The notes: a model not told the origin generated them from the sequence alone. 64,000 bases of DNA from Brucella daejeonensis (GCF_014199265.1 NZ_JACIJG010000009.1:1-64000), one strand, 5' to 3'. Numbered from the stretch's first letter, positions 16,789 to 25,353 are shown. Translations and numbers: made by a program.

Positions 16789-17793
16789 ATGAGAAAACTG
16801 ATCATGCTGGCAACGACCGCCCTCGTGGCGGGAGCGCTGACCGTACCCGCATTTGCCGAGTTTCAGGAACGCAACATCCGCGTTTCAAACGGCATCAACG
16901 AAGACCACCCCGTCGGCAACGGCATCAAGGCAATGAATGAATGCCTGGCCGAAAAGTCCGGCGGGAAAATGAAGATAACTGCCTTTTGGGGCGGAGCGCT
17001 CGGAGGCGATCTACAAGCAACGCAGGCTCTGCGTTCCGGCGTACAGGAAGGTGTCGTGACCTCGTCGTCGCCACTTGTGGGCATTGTTCCGGCGCTCGGC
17101 GTCTTCGACCTGCCTTTCCTGTTTGCAAACGATGAAGAGGCAGACAAGGTTGTCGACGGCTCATTCGGCAAAATGATGGACGAAAAGCTCGCCGCTGTCG
17201 GCCTCGTCAATCTCGCCTATTGGGAAAACGGGTTCCGCAATCTCTCCAACTCGAAGCGTCCGGTAAACAAGTGGGAAGACTTCAGCGGCATGAAAGTCCG
17301 CGTGATGCAGAACAACATCTTCCTTGATACGTTCCAGAATTTTGGCGCCAACGCCACGCCGATGGCTTTTGGCGAAGTGTTCTCGGCACTGGAAACCAAG
17401 GCTATCGACGCTCAGGAAAACCCTTACGTCACGATCGACACGTCCAAATTCTACGAAGTACAGAAATACGTTACCGAAACGAAACATGCTTACACGCCGT
17501 TTCTGTTCCTGTTCTCGAAGCCGATCTTCGACACCTATTCGCCGGAAGAACAGACCGCCCTGCGTGAATGCGCAGTCGTTGGCCGTGATGTCGAGCGCAA
17601 GGTCATTCGCGAACTGAACCAGAAATCGTTGGAAAAAATCAAGGAAGCGGGCCTTGAGGTAAACACTCTCTCGCCAGAGGAACATGCTCGCATACTGGAG
17701 AAATCCCAGCCCATCTACGAGAAGTACAAGTCCCAGATCGGCGAGGACGTCGTCGATGCGGTGCAAAAGCAGCTTGCCGAAATCCGCAAGTAA
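16789..17793 (+). CDS. TRAP transporter periplasmic solute-binding protein (DctP)
   Basis: 334 residues with a signal peptide (1-23, ending AFA) and a DctP/TAXI-like fold. The conserved arginine-containing stretch FSGMKVRVMQNNIF and the segment YVTIDTSKFYEVQKY are typical; the arginine (MKVR) normally binds the substrate carboxylate. It is separated from DctQM by 124 bases with a hairpin but shares direction and has its own strong GGAGGAG site, allowing higher expression. A good bidirectional terminator follows. Substrate is probably the acid broken down by this locus. Confidence 0.9.
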   Translation: MRKLIMLATTALVAGALTVPAFAEFQERNIRVSNGINEDHPVGNGIKAMNECLAEKSGGKMKITAFWGGALGGDLQATQALRSGVQEGVVTSSSPLVGIVPALGVFDLPFLFANDEEADKVVDGSFGKMMDEKLAAVGLVNLAYWENGFRNLSNSKRPVNKWEDFSGMKVRVMQNNIFLDTFQNFGANATPMAFGEVFSALETKAIDAQENPYVTIDTSKFYEVQKYVTETKHAYTPFLFLFSKPIFDTYSPEEQTALRECAVVGRDVERKVIRELNQKSLEKIKEAGLEVNTLSPEEHARILEKSQPIYEKYKSQIGEDVVDAVQKQLAEIRK

Positions 17794-17810
17794 TCGAAAT
17801 TGAACATGAT

Positions 17811-17839
17811 AAAAGGCCGCGCGAAATGCGCGGCCTTTT
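17811..17839. terminator. bidirectional intrinsic terminator
   Basis: AAAAGGCCGCGC at 17811-17822 pairs perfectly with 17828-17839 around the loop GAAAT. T runs follow on both strands. It separates the TRAP binding protein (plus) from hmuV (minus). Confidence 0.95.
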
Positions 17840-17843
17840 TAAA

Positions 17844-18641
17844 TCATTGCGACGCGCGAACTGACTGCGGCAGAATGAAGGGCACGCCTTTTTCTGGCGA
17901 CACGCCGACGCGCAGCGAACATTCATAGATGCGCTCAAGCCGCTCGTCGGTCAATGTATCCTGCGGCGATCCCATCGTATCAAGGCGGCCCTTGTTCATG
18001 ACCGCGATACGATCGGCAAACATGGCGGTCAGATTGAGATCATGCAGGACCGCGACGACCCCGCCTCCAGCCATGGCGAAATCTCTTGCAATCTCCATCA
18101 CGACAATCTGGTGACGGATATCGAGACTTGAAATGGGCTCATCGAGGAAGAGATAACGTGCTTCGCCGTCCACGACGGGTTTCCATACCTGACAAAGAAC
18201 GCGGGCAAGCTGCACGCGTTGCTGTTCACCGCCCGACAGTTCCTGATAGAGCCGCCCACCGAAACCGTCGAGATCGACCTTGTGCAAGGCCATATCGGGC
18301 AGGTCTTTCTCTTCCTGGCGGGATACGCCGCTATAGCCGCCCGTAAGCCCGATCTTCACGATCTCGCGGACCGTAAAGGGGAAGGACAAAGCGCTTGCCT
18401 GCGGAAGAACCGCCCGACGCGACGCCATTTCCCATGGTTTGATCGCAGCAAAAGACCGACCATCGAGATAAGCCGATCCGGTGAACGGAATATCGCCCGA
18501 CAATGCCCGCAGCAAAGTGGTCTTGCCCGAACCGTTTGGCCCGACGATTGCCGTCACCTCGCCACGCCGCGCGGAAAACGCGATATCACGAATGATGGTT
18601 TTCCCGGAAAGACTGACGCTCAATGCCTTCGTTTCGATCAT
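17844..18641 (-). CDS. hmuV: heme ABC transporter ATPase
   Basis: 265 residues from the ATG at 18641 (an open extension upstream overlaps hmuU and is unlikely). Walker A GPNGSGKTT at residues 34-42, signature LSGGEQQRVQLAR, Walker B YLFLDEPISSLD, and the H-loop in AVLHDLNL. FecE/HmuV-type ATPase that powers heme import through HmuU. It starts 8 bases after hmuU. This is the last gene of the hmuPSTUV operon. In Brucella the orthologous genes are called bhuV and so on. Confidence 0.92.
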   Translation of the reverse strand: MIETKALSVSLSGKTIIRDIAFSARRGEVTAIVGPNGSGKTTLLRALSGDIPFTGSAYLDGRSFAAIKPWEMASRRAVLPQASALSFPFTVREIVKIGLTGGYSGVSRQEEKDLPDMALHKVDLDGFGGRLYQELSGGEQQRVQLARVLCQVWKPVVDGEARYLFLDEPISSLDIRHQIVVMEIARDFAMAGGGVVAVLHDLNLTAMFADRIAVMNKGRLDTMGSPQDTLTDERLERIYECSLRVGVSPEKGVPFILPQSVRASQ

Positions 18642-18648
18642 GGCAGTC

Positions 18649-19803
18649 TCACAAGTCCAGAAGGCCGCGCTGGCGCAGCAATATCCAGAGGAAGAACGGC
18701 GCCCCGAAAAGCGCGGTGATGATGCCGATCGGCAATTCCGCCGGAGCCACAATTGTGCGGCTCACCGCATCGGCCAGAAGCAGGAGGGTTCCGCCAAGCA
18801 GCGCTGCCGCCGGCAAGAGATAGCGGTGATCCGGCCCGATGCTGAGGCGCAACATATGCGGCACCACTATGCCGATGAAGCCTATCCCACCCGCCACGGC
18901 CACTGTCGCGCCGGTTGCCGCCGCAACAGCCACGATAGCAACATTCTTGATGTATTGTACCTGAATGCCGAGATGTCCGGCAGCCGCCTCGCCGAGCGCC
19001 AGAGCATTGAGGCCCCGCGCCAGCAATGGCGAGACGACAAGCACGATGGCGATGACCGGCCCGGCTGCGGCGAACTTGGTCCACGTAGACCCCGCAAGCG
19101 ACCCCAACCCCCAAAAGGTCAGATCGCGTAACTGCCGGTCATCGGCGATATAGATAAGTCCGCCCGTCGCCGCACCGGCCAAGGCTGCCAGCGCAATGCC
19201 CGCAAGCAGCATGGTTGCGACAGATGTTCGTCCGCGACGTGTTGCGATGCGATAAAGCAGTGAAGTCGTGGCAAGCCCGCCGGAGAAAGCGGCAAGCGGC
19301 AAGGCATAGACGCCAAGAAACGCAATGACCGGTGCGAGTAAGGTGCTGCCGCCCAGGACAATCATGGATACTGCCCCGAGTCCTGCTCCGGTTGAAACCC
19401 CGACGAGGGCCGGATCGGCAAGCGGATTGCGGAACAGGCCCTGCATAACAGCACCCGACACGGCAAGTCCTGCCCCGATCAACATGCCCATCACAACTCT
19501 GGGCAGTCGAATTTCCATGATGATCAGATGATCGCGACGAAACACCTCCGCGCCCTCCTCCGTCCCGGAGGTCAGGGAGTGCAATACGGAAAGCATAGAC
19601 GCATCCGAGGCGCCAGCCGTGAGGCTGAATATTGCCGCGACACAGAGCGCAGCCACAAGAGACGCAATTGTCAGCCTGGCACGGGAAGCGCGATCCCCTG
19701 CTGCCTTGTTGCTCATCGCCTCGCTTTTTGCAATCTTCGTTTCGTCTGGTGAATGAGGCGCTGCTAAACGTTCTTCGCGCGCAGCCCGGCCCTGACTGGT
19801 CAT
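18649..19803 (-). CDS. hmuU: heme ABC transporter permease (FecCD/BtuC family)
   Basis: 384 residues from the ATG at 19803, which has AAGGA nine bases upstream. A TTG two codons earlier and an ATG at 19716 (GCGAGG) are alternatives, because the first ~45 residues are hydrophilic and poorly conserved in type. The rest has about nine to ten hydrophobic helices with the FecCD motifs LPRVVMGMLIGAGLAVSGAVMQG and NPLADPALVGVSTGAGLG. It carries heme across the inner membrane with HmuT and HmuV. Confidence 0.9.
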   Translation of the reverse strand: MTSQGRAAREERLAAPHSPDETKIAKSEAMSNKAAGDRASRARLTIASLVAALCVAAIFSLTAGASDASMLSVLHSLTSGTEEGAEVFRRDHLIIMEIRLPRVVMGMLIGAGLAVSGAVMQGLFRNPLADPALVGVSTGAGLGAVSMIVLGGSTLLAPVIAFLGVYALPLAAFSGGLATTSLLYRIATRRGRTSVATMLLAGIALAALAGAATGGLIYIADDRQLRDLTFWGLGSLAGSTWTKFAAAGPVIAIVLVVSPLLARGLNALALGEAAAGHLGIQVQYIKNVAIVAVAAATGATVAVAGGIGFIGIVVPHMLRLSIGPDHRYLLPAAALLGGTLLLLADAVSRTIVAPAELPIGIITALFGAPFFLWILLRQRGLLDL

Positions 19804-19860
19804 TTCCAACTATCCTTGCGATCAGGCTTCGCGGCTGTTCCGCCCGGGAACCTGCCCATG

Positions 19861-20754
19861 CTAATGCTCTGCGGGAGCGGCATAGAGTTTTGCTGAAAGC
19901 TCCCGGATGGCCGATCCGGTACGCGGGCCGAAGCCAAGCAGATAGATCGCATCCATGGAGACGATATTTTTGCTTCGTCCGGCCGGGGTTGCAGCGATAA
20001 CGGGATTCTTCAACAGCGCTTCGGGTGTAAGACCGTCAGCTCCGGTATCCATCGTCAGGATCATGTCGGGTGCGGTTTTCTCGATAGCTTCATCGGTCAA
20101 CTGCTTGTATCCATGATATTCGCTGACAACGTTCACACCACCGGCCAGTTCGATCATGCCGTTAGCCGCTGTTCCGGCGCCCGAGGCCATCAGGCGACCA
20201 CCTGGAGCCGACAGGATGAAGAGGATGCCCTTGCGCGGGTTTCTGTCGGCAGCGGCTTTTTTCGCCGCCTCGATATCCTGCGCGATGTTGTCCGCGAGTA
20301 TTTTCGCCTTATCGTCGAGACCAAGCGCCTTGCCAACAATCTCGATTTTGCGGATCACGCCCTCACCGGTATAGGTTTCAGGAACCTCGACCATTGGCAC
20401 GGAAGCTTTTTTCAGGACGTCCAGCGCATCTGGCGGGCCGCTGCCGTCAAGCAGCAGGATGCCGGTTGAATTGACCGACAGTACGCCTTCAGGCGCGAGC
20501 TGGCGCATATAGCCAATGTCGGGAAGCTTCTTTGCTTCTTCCGGATAGGTGCTTGTCTGATCGCGCGCGGCGAGCATCTTCCCGGCACCGAGAGCATAGA
20601 CTATTTCCGTCAGCGAACCGCCAACCGATACAATCCGCGACGTATCGGCGAACCTTTCTACGGTCTCCGCACGTGCAAGGCCACCCGCGACAAGCGACAG
20701 AACAACTGTCGCCAGAACAACGCCACGTCCGCAGCGCATGGAAAGGAACGACAT
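19861..20754 (-). CDS. hmuT: periplasmic heme-binding protein
   Basis: 297 residues with a signal peptide ending near GGLARAE, then RIVSVGGSLTEIVYALGAG, the typical start of HmuT/ShuT class III binding proteins. The heme-ligand region includes the conserved tyrosine area DIGYMRQLAPEG. Start 20754 has AAGGA eight bases upstream; an ATG at 20763 would sit on top of that site. It takes heme from the receptor BhuA and delivers it to HmuUV. The hmuS stop lies 11 bases upstream. Confidence 0.9.
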   Translation of the reverse strand: MSFLSMRCGRGVVLATVVLSLVAGGLARAETVERFADTSRIVSVGGSLTEIVYALGAGKMLAARDQTSTYPEEAKKLPDIGYMRQLAPEGVLSVNSTGILLLDGSGPPDALDVLKKASVPMVEVPETYTGEGVIRKIEIVGKALGLDDKAKILADNIAQDIEAAKKAAADRNPRKGILFILSAPGGRLMASGAGTAANGMIELAGGVNVVSEYHGYKQLTDEAIEKTAPDMILTMDTGADGLTPEALLKNPVIAATPAGRSKNIVSMDAIYLLGFGPRTGSAIRELSAKLYAAPAEH

Positions 20755-20765
20755 TGCGGTCATCC

Positions 20766-21842
20766 TTACGCAGCAGTCGATTGCGGCAGGCGTGGAAGAT
20801 TTTCCACGATCATGCGCCAGTCAGCCAGTTCCGTCTCTCCTTCGTGACGCTCTCCAAAGAACTGAACGATCAGCTCACCCCGCGCGTCATAGGCCTCCAG
20901 AGAGGTCACGTGCCCGTCACTGGTCGGCTTGCGCACAACCCAGACGTCGGCAATGTGATCGGTACGCAGATGCATGTGGAAGGTCGGGTCAAGCACATTC
21001 AGCCACGGCCCCATCATCTTGATCTCGCGAATTCGGCCAGTGTGAATCTGGATGCAGCCGCAGCTTCCAACAAAACACATGATCGGAAGCTGTTCCTGCA
21101 CGGCATGATTCATCATCGCTTCGACGGACGACCTATCGACCCGCCAGGCAAAATCACGTCCCGCGAGACTGACCGCCTGATGACGATCCACGCCGAAATC
21201 CTTCAGAAGACCGACGAACTGATGCACATCCGTAAGCGCGCTCCAGCGTTCCCGGAACGCGTCGATATCGAGAAGCGATGTGTCCGCCTTAGGACCTTTC
21301 GATGCTACAGTTTCTGTCTCGATGACGGGGGACTGATCGTCCAGAAGCAAATCCGCGACAAGCGTTTCATAGGCTTCCACATCCGACGCAAGGCGCAGGT
21401 GAATCTTGTGGACCGCCTCGCCGGTCGCATCGAAAAACTGCAGGCTGCGTCGCGTGGCTTCGCCATCCTGTTTGGTTACTGCAAAACCATGAATCCAATG
21501 CTTTGGGAAAATGCGGAGATCGATTTCCTTGCCAAGCGCCAGCGAAGCATGTGGCCCCCAGACAGTCTTCTCGAAAGGTCCGATCTTTTCGTGGACGACG
21601 CTTTCATTGCGTGTCAACGCCATGATCTCGCCGACCGCAGCGATGCGTTTCAGCAGTACTTCGACGTCGGCCCGAATACGACGCGCCGAAATCGACGCCC
21701 CATTATCGAGCCCGCAGTGCGCCGCAATGAAATCGGCTTCCGATATACCCAGGCTCTGAGCAAAATCCCGCTCGCGCATTTTCGGACTATCGGCCCGTGC
21801 CTTGAGAATCTGTTCCGCGGAAGGTCTGGTCTGGATCGTCAT
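20766..21842 (-). CDS. hmuS: cytosolic heme-handling protein HemS/HmuS
   Basis: 358 residues with the internally duplicated HemS/ChuS fold; both halves carry related elements (MALTRNESVVHEKIGPFE; IMCFVGSCGCIQIHTGRI). HmuS-family proteins receive heme after import and act as heme chaperones or degrading enzymes. Since a separate IsdG-type monooxygenase (bhuQ) is nearby, chaperoning may be the main role. Lies 9 bases after hmuP, within the operon. Confidence 0.9.
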   Translation of the reverse strand: MTIQTRPSAEQILKARADSPKMRERDFAQSLGISEADFIAAHCGLDNGASISARRIRADVEVLLKRIAAVGEIMALTRNESVVHEKIGPFEKTVWGPHASLALGKEIDLRIFPKHWIHGFAVTKQDGEATRRSLQFFDATGEAVHKIHLRLASDVEAYETLVADLLLDDQSPVIETETVASKGPKADTSLLDIDAFRERWSALTDVHQFVGLLKDFGVDRHQAVSLAGRDFAWRVDRSSVEAMMNHAVQEQLPIMCFVGSCGCIQIHTGRIREIKMMGPWLNVLDPTFHMHLRTDHIADVWVVRKPTSDGHVTSLEAYDARGELIVQFFGERHEGETELADWRMIVENLPRLPQSTAA

Positions 21843-21851
21843 GAGAGATGC

Positions 21852-22124
21852 CTATTTGTTTAGGATGAGCTTGCCTTGGCGAGTAATTCTGAGACGATAG
21901 AGCGAGCCGCCGTGCTCTATACCGACCTCGCGCGAACCGTCGAAGAGTTCGCGACTGCCATAGGTTTTAAGCAGTGCTTCATGCGCATTCGCATCAAGCC
22001 GAGGCTGAGGCCGGACAGCGGTGACCGCGTCAGTTTTGCTGTTGGGAACGGGATTTTCGGCTCGTTCGCAAACCTCACGTCGGGGTAACCGCACCTGCAT
22101 GTCGATATGGATCCGCCTGTTCAT
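21852..22124 (-). CDS. hmuP: hemin uptake protein HmuP/HemP
   Basis: 90 residues. The last ~40 carry the HemP signature: [17 protein letters not shown], then [15 protein letters not shown] at the C-terminus. In Bradyrhizobium and Sinorhizobium, HmuP is needed for heme receptor expression and acts as a co-activator. Here it heads hmuPSTUV and faces the bhuA receptor across 268 bases, consistent with such a role. GCGAGG sits close to the ATG; a start at 22100 is also possible. Confidence 0.9.
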   Translation of the reverse strand: MNRRIHIDMQVRLPRREVCERAENPVPNSKTDAVTAVRPQPRLDANAHEALLKTYGSRELFDGSREVGIEHGGSLYRLRITRQGKLILNK

Positions 22125-22176
22125 AACCTCGCCTCAGCGCCGACGTTTCACATGGCCACGTCTGCCAATTTGTTTG

Positions 22177-22205
22177 TTGACATAATTTGTCATGTTTACT
22201 AATCA
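22177..22205 (+). promoter_or_regulatory. bhuA promoter with overlapping RirA-type iron-responsive (IRO) box
   Basis: TTGACA (22177-22182), a 17-base spacer and TAATCA (22200-22205) make a sigma70-like promoter reading toward bhuA. TGACATAATTTGTCA at 22178-22192 is a perfect TGA-N9-TCA element with TGACA/TGTCA arms, the form described as the RirA-bound IRO box in Rhizobium and relatives. It covers most of the -35 element, as expected for a repressor of heme uptake under iron sufficiency. Confidence 0.7.
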
Positions 22206-22392
22206 CTGCATTACTGGAATAAACGAGTCAAGTTTAAATCTCGTTTTTTCGACGCCAGCCAGAAAGAATGTTTTCTTCCCAGCCAGCACGCGGCCTTCGG
22301 TGAAGGCCGAAATCATAAACAGCTGAAAAATATAGGTTTCCCGTTGTTCTCAAACCAACAGGTTACGTATTGGCACGAAGGAAATATCTGAA

Positions 22393-24405
22393 ATGCGGGC
22401 GACTGGTGGGGTTAGTAAGCGGTCATTCCAGGCGAGCACAGGGCTTGCTGTGATATTGATGGCCATGACATCGAATTCATTCGCGCAGGAGCAGAAAGCG
22501 TCGGAAGACGATGCCGGAGTTGCACTGAAGACAATCACGATTCGCCGGGCCGGAGGTGCACAGGATCCGACTGCCATCCCGGCTCCGGTCGGCAAGGTGG
22601 ATCGCAACGCGATTGACCGCTTCGGCGGAGCGAAACTGGACGACGCTCTGCGGGGCACGGCAGGCGTTTTCACCCTGCAAAGTGCGTCCAACCCCGGTGT
22701 CGCCGTCAATATTCGCGGTTTTGAAGGCTCTGGCCGCATCAACATGATGATTGACGGTGTGCCGCAGAGTTATCGTAATACCGCGCATGACGCGCAGGGC
22801 TATGCCTATATCGACCCGAATCTGCTGTCCGAAATTGACATAGCGCGCGGCGCGGTCACAACGGAAGGCGGCACAGGACTCGCGGGAAGCGTCAATTTCC
22901 GCACATTGGGTGTGGATGACGTTATTCTCGATGGCAAGGACAAGGGCGTCCTCGGTCGCGCCTCCTGGGGCAGTAATGGAACCGGCTTCTCTGAAATGCT
23001 GGCTGGAGCGACGCGGGTGAATTCCATCGGCATTGTTGCAGCCATCAGCCGCCATGATGCCGATAATTACGAAAACGGCGATGGTGTCACGGTTCAAAAG
23101 TCCGGCGAAGAACTGACTTCCGGGCTATTCAAGGCCGAGTTCGGTCTTGGCGAGGACCAGAAGCTGACGCTTGGCGGTGTGCTCTACAACAACCACTACG
23201 GAACGTATGCTGTCGGCTATCGCCCCGGAACCTATACCACATACGATATGTTCCTGCAGAACCGCACCTTCTTCGCACAGTATAATTATAACCCGTCCGA
23301 CAACGAGCTGATCGGGCTCGACGTCAATATCTACCACAATAGTACGCTACAGAACTGGGAAGACGGCAATGGCAGCTTTGTCGGCCGCCAGATATCAACC
23401 GAAACCACCGGCATGACGGCATCGAACACATCACGTTTCAATTTTGGGGATGTGGCAGTCGCGTGGAAAAACGGTTTCGAAATCAATCGTGACAATGCGA
23501 GCGGCAACAATACCGGCGTAAATCCGGCCGACGCCAAATCAAATCGCGGCGCGGTATTCTCGGAAGCGATCTGGAATTATCAGGCACTACAGGTCGTCAC
23601 CGGCTTGCGCTATGATTATTTCAAGCTGGAAAATGAAGATGGGACGGTTTCCAATGACGACAGCACATTCAATCCCAAGGTCACCGTCGCCTATAATGTG
23701 ACCGATTGGTTGCAGCCCTATGTCACCTACGCCCATTCCATGCGCTCTCCCAGCTTGCAGGAAACTTTTCTCGGCGGTGTCGCCCATTCCGGCCAGCAGC
23801 CAATGCACGGAAACCCCGATCTTCGACCCGAAAAACAACGCGGCTGGGAGTTCGGCGTGAACATCGCTCGCGACGGTATCTTCACGATGGAAGACGGCCT
23901 GCGCATCAAGGCGAATTACTACACGATGCGCGTCGAAGACTATATCACCGCCGCATCCGACTACAGCCAGTTCGTGAATATTGAAGGCACCTCCACGGTC
24001 AAGGGTTTTGAACTCGAAGCCAGATATGATGCCGGATTTGCTTTTGGTGGCCTCGCCTACACGCATTCGACCTCTGAATTGCCGGAACAGACAGCCGGTC
24101 TCGGCGCAAACCAGTACCTGCCGGAAGATGTGGTGACAATTACCGCCGGAGGACGCTTCTTCGAGCGTAAACTCGAAAGTGGTCTGCGCGTTCAACACGT
24201 TTCGAGCGGCAAGGCACTTGGAGGCGGAGAAAGTACCGATCCCTATACGCTCGTCGATCTCTTCGCGAAGTACAAGTTCACCGACACCGTCGACCTTTCG
24301 CTTCAGGTGCTGAACATCGCGGACAAGACCTATACACCTGCTCTGAGCAGCTACGGTTCGGGTCGCGGGCGGACCTTCCTCGTATCGACGCAGTTCCAGT
24401 TCTAA
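22393..24405 (+). CDS. bhuA: TonB-dependent outer-membrane heme receptor
   Basis: 670 residues: signal peptide (about 1-31, ending SFAQ), TonB-box/plug domain with VNIRGFEGSGRINMMIDGVPQ, then a beta-barrel ending in aromatic F (STQFQF). The heme-receptor NPDL motif is present (HGNPDLRPEKQ), with histidines before it (VAHSGQQPMH). The FRAP motif is degenerate: it reads MRSP in YAHSMRSPSLQE, yet the position is right. It brings heme through the outer membrane for HmuTUV. Divergent from hmuPSTUV; probably iron-regulated (box at 22178-22192). A GC-rich hairpin follows at 24411-24431. Confidence 0.92.
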   Translation: MRATGGVSKRSFQASTGLAVILMAMTSNSFAQEQKASEDDAGVALKTITIRRAGGAQDPTAIPAPVGKVDRNAIDRFGGAKLDDALRGTAGVFTLQSASNPGVAVNIRGFEGSGRINMMIDGVPQSYRNTAHDAQGYAYIDPNLLSEIDIARGAVTTEGGTGLAGSVNFRTLGVDDVILDGKDKGVLGRASWGSNGTGFSEMLAGATRVNSIGIVAAISRHDADNYENGDGVTVQKSGEELTSGLFKAEFGLGEDQKLTLGGVLYNNHYGTYAVGYRPGTYTTYDMFLQNRTFFAQYNYNPSDNELIGLDVNIYHNSTLQNWEDGNGSFVGRQISTETTGMTASNTSRFNFGDVAVAWKNGFEINRDNASGNNTGVNPADAKSNRGAVFSEAIWNYQALQVVTGLRYDYFKLENEDGTVSNDDSTFNPKVTVAYNVTDWLQPYVTYAHSMRSPSLQETFLGGVAHSGQQPMHGNPDLRPEKQRGWEFGVNIARDGIFTMEDGLRIKANYYTMRVEDYITAASDYSQFVNIEGTSTVKGFELEARYDAGFAFGGLAYTHSTSELPEQTAGLGANQYLPEDVVTITAGGRFFERKLESGLRVQHVSSGKALGGGESTDPYTLVDLFAKYKFTDTVDLSLQVLNIADKTYTPALSSYGSGRGRTFLVSTQFQF

Positions 24406-24410
24406 AACTT

Positions 24411-24431
24411 CGGGAGGCGACAAACCTCCCG
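24411..24431 (+). terminator. hairpin after bhuA
   Basis: CGGGAGG (24411-24417) pairs perfectly with CCTCCCG (24425-24431) around a 7-base loop, followed by GTCTTATCG. The T tract is weak, so it may act as a partial terminator between bhuA and bhuQ. Confidence 0.6.
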
Positions 24432-24578
24432 GTCTTATCGTCACGTCTTCGAGGACCGACTATCCTGACCGCAGCGGCCTTCGAACCCCATGATGTGACG
24501 CGGCGAGTGCGGCCCTACCACCGCACTCGCCGGAAATTATATATAGTGGCGTCGGAACCCGATGAAAAAGGATCAGCA

Positions 24579-24893
24579 ATGTTCATAGCCATGAATCGCT
24601 TCAAAGTTCGTGTTGGCAGCGAAGCCGATTTCGAAACCGTCTGGAAAAACCGCGATTCCAAGCTGTCGGAGCTCCCCGGCTTCGAAAGCTTTCATCTCCT
24701 GCGGGGCGCAACCAATGAAGAAGAAGGCTATACGCTCTACGCTTCTCATACCGTGTGGCGCGACCGCGACGATTTTCTTGCTTGGACCAGATCGGAACAA
24801 TTCCGCGACGCCCATCGCAACGCCGGTCATAACAAACCTCTTTATCTTGGTCCGCCGCAATTCGAAGGTTTCAGCGCGGTTCTCGGTTCCTGA
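24579..24893 (+). CDS. bhuQ: heme-degrading monooxygenase, IsdG/BhuQ type
   Basis: 104-residue ABM-fold protein (MFIAMNRFKVRVGSEADFE...). It shows the IsdG-like features N6, W67 (FLAWTRSEQF) and H76 (DAHRNAGH) in the expected order. BhuQ of Brucella is a non-canonical heme oxygenase that frees iron from heme. The start at 24579 has AAGGA six bases upstream; the open frame continues upstream without support. It follows bhuA by 173 bases, as a logical end step of heme use. Confidence 0.87.
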   Translation: MFIAMNRFKVRVGSEADFETVWKNRDSKLSELPGFESFHLLRGATNEEEGYTLYASHTVWRDRDDFLAWTRSEQFRDAHRNAGHNKPLYLGPPQFEGFSAVLGS

Positions 24894-25346
24894 TCGATCC
24901 AGTGAACGCTTATCCACATCATGCGGCGAAATAACGCATAGAGCGACGGCGGTCGTTTTGGCGACCGCTGTCGCCATGTGGAATAGTAATTGTCTTTTAA
25001 AGATGGGCAGTTAACTCATATTTAGAATAATTCCAAGCTATTGATTCTTAGAACATTTCAAAAACATAGAATTTGACAGATCCGAGCCTCAGCGGCCATA
25101 ACCTGACCTAGTTTGACGGGTTTTGAAAACCCCGTCGTAGTAACGCCTTTAATGTTTGGGCCTTTAACCCTTGCAATTGGAGGAACCTTTGACCGGTTCA
25201 GTTCGGCCTCGTGCCACCAGTGTAGTAGTTCCGTCCTCGTCTGCAAGTAAACCGACAGCTAAAGCACAGAGCGCGCCGGTTGAAAATTTCCTTCTGACGG
25301 CAGTCTCTTCTGATATTTTTCTTGCACGCATGGGAGTTTCCTTCTC
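24894..25346. other. intergenic region upstream of bfd-bfr
   Basis: About 450 bases between bhuQ and bfd. It contains an Irr-type palindrome (25021-25037), a second small palindrome TTCTTAGAA (25045-25053), a candidate promoter (TTGACA at 25073-25078, CATAAC at 25097-25102, 18-base spacer), and a possible 54-codon leader frame (25189-25353). Confidence 0.6.
25021..25037. promoter_or_regulatory. candidate Irr-binding site (ICE motif)
   Basis: TTTAGAATAATTCCAAG matches the ICE form TTTAGAA-N3-TTCTAAA in the whole left arm and five of seven bases of the right arm. Irr represses iron-storage genes in iron-poor Rhizobiales. The site is 36 bases upstream of a candidate -35 (TTGACA at 25073) serving bfd-bfr, so control of iron storage is the likely function. 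Confidence 0.6.
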
Positions 25347-25353
25347 ATGCTAG
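25189..25353 (+). CDS. possible 54-residue leader peptide upstream of bfd
   Basis: A TTG start is preceded by GGAGGAA, one of the strongest ribosome sites in the area, and the frame runs to a TAG overlapping the bfd ATG by 7 bases. The peptide (MTGSVRPRATSVVVPSS..., ending MGVSFSC) is Ser/Ala/Val-rich and matches no family I know; it is not HemP. It sits about 80 bases after the predicted transcript start. It may be a leader coupling translation to bfd, or chance. Confidence 0.3.
   Translation: MTGSVRPRATSVVVPSSSASKPTAKAQSAPVENFLLTAVSSDIFLARMGVSFSC

Noticed and set aside
20532-21863. 443-codon plus-strand frame
   Set aside because: Antisense of hmuS and hmuT; high GC at third positions gives open antisense frames.
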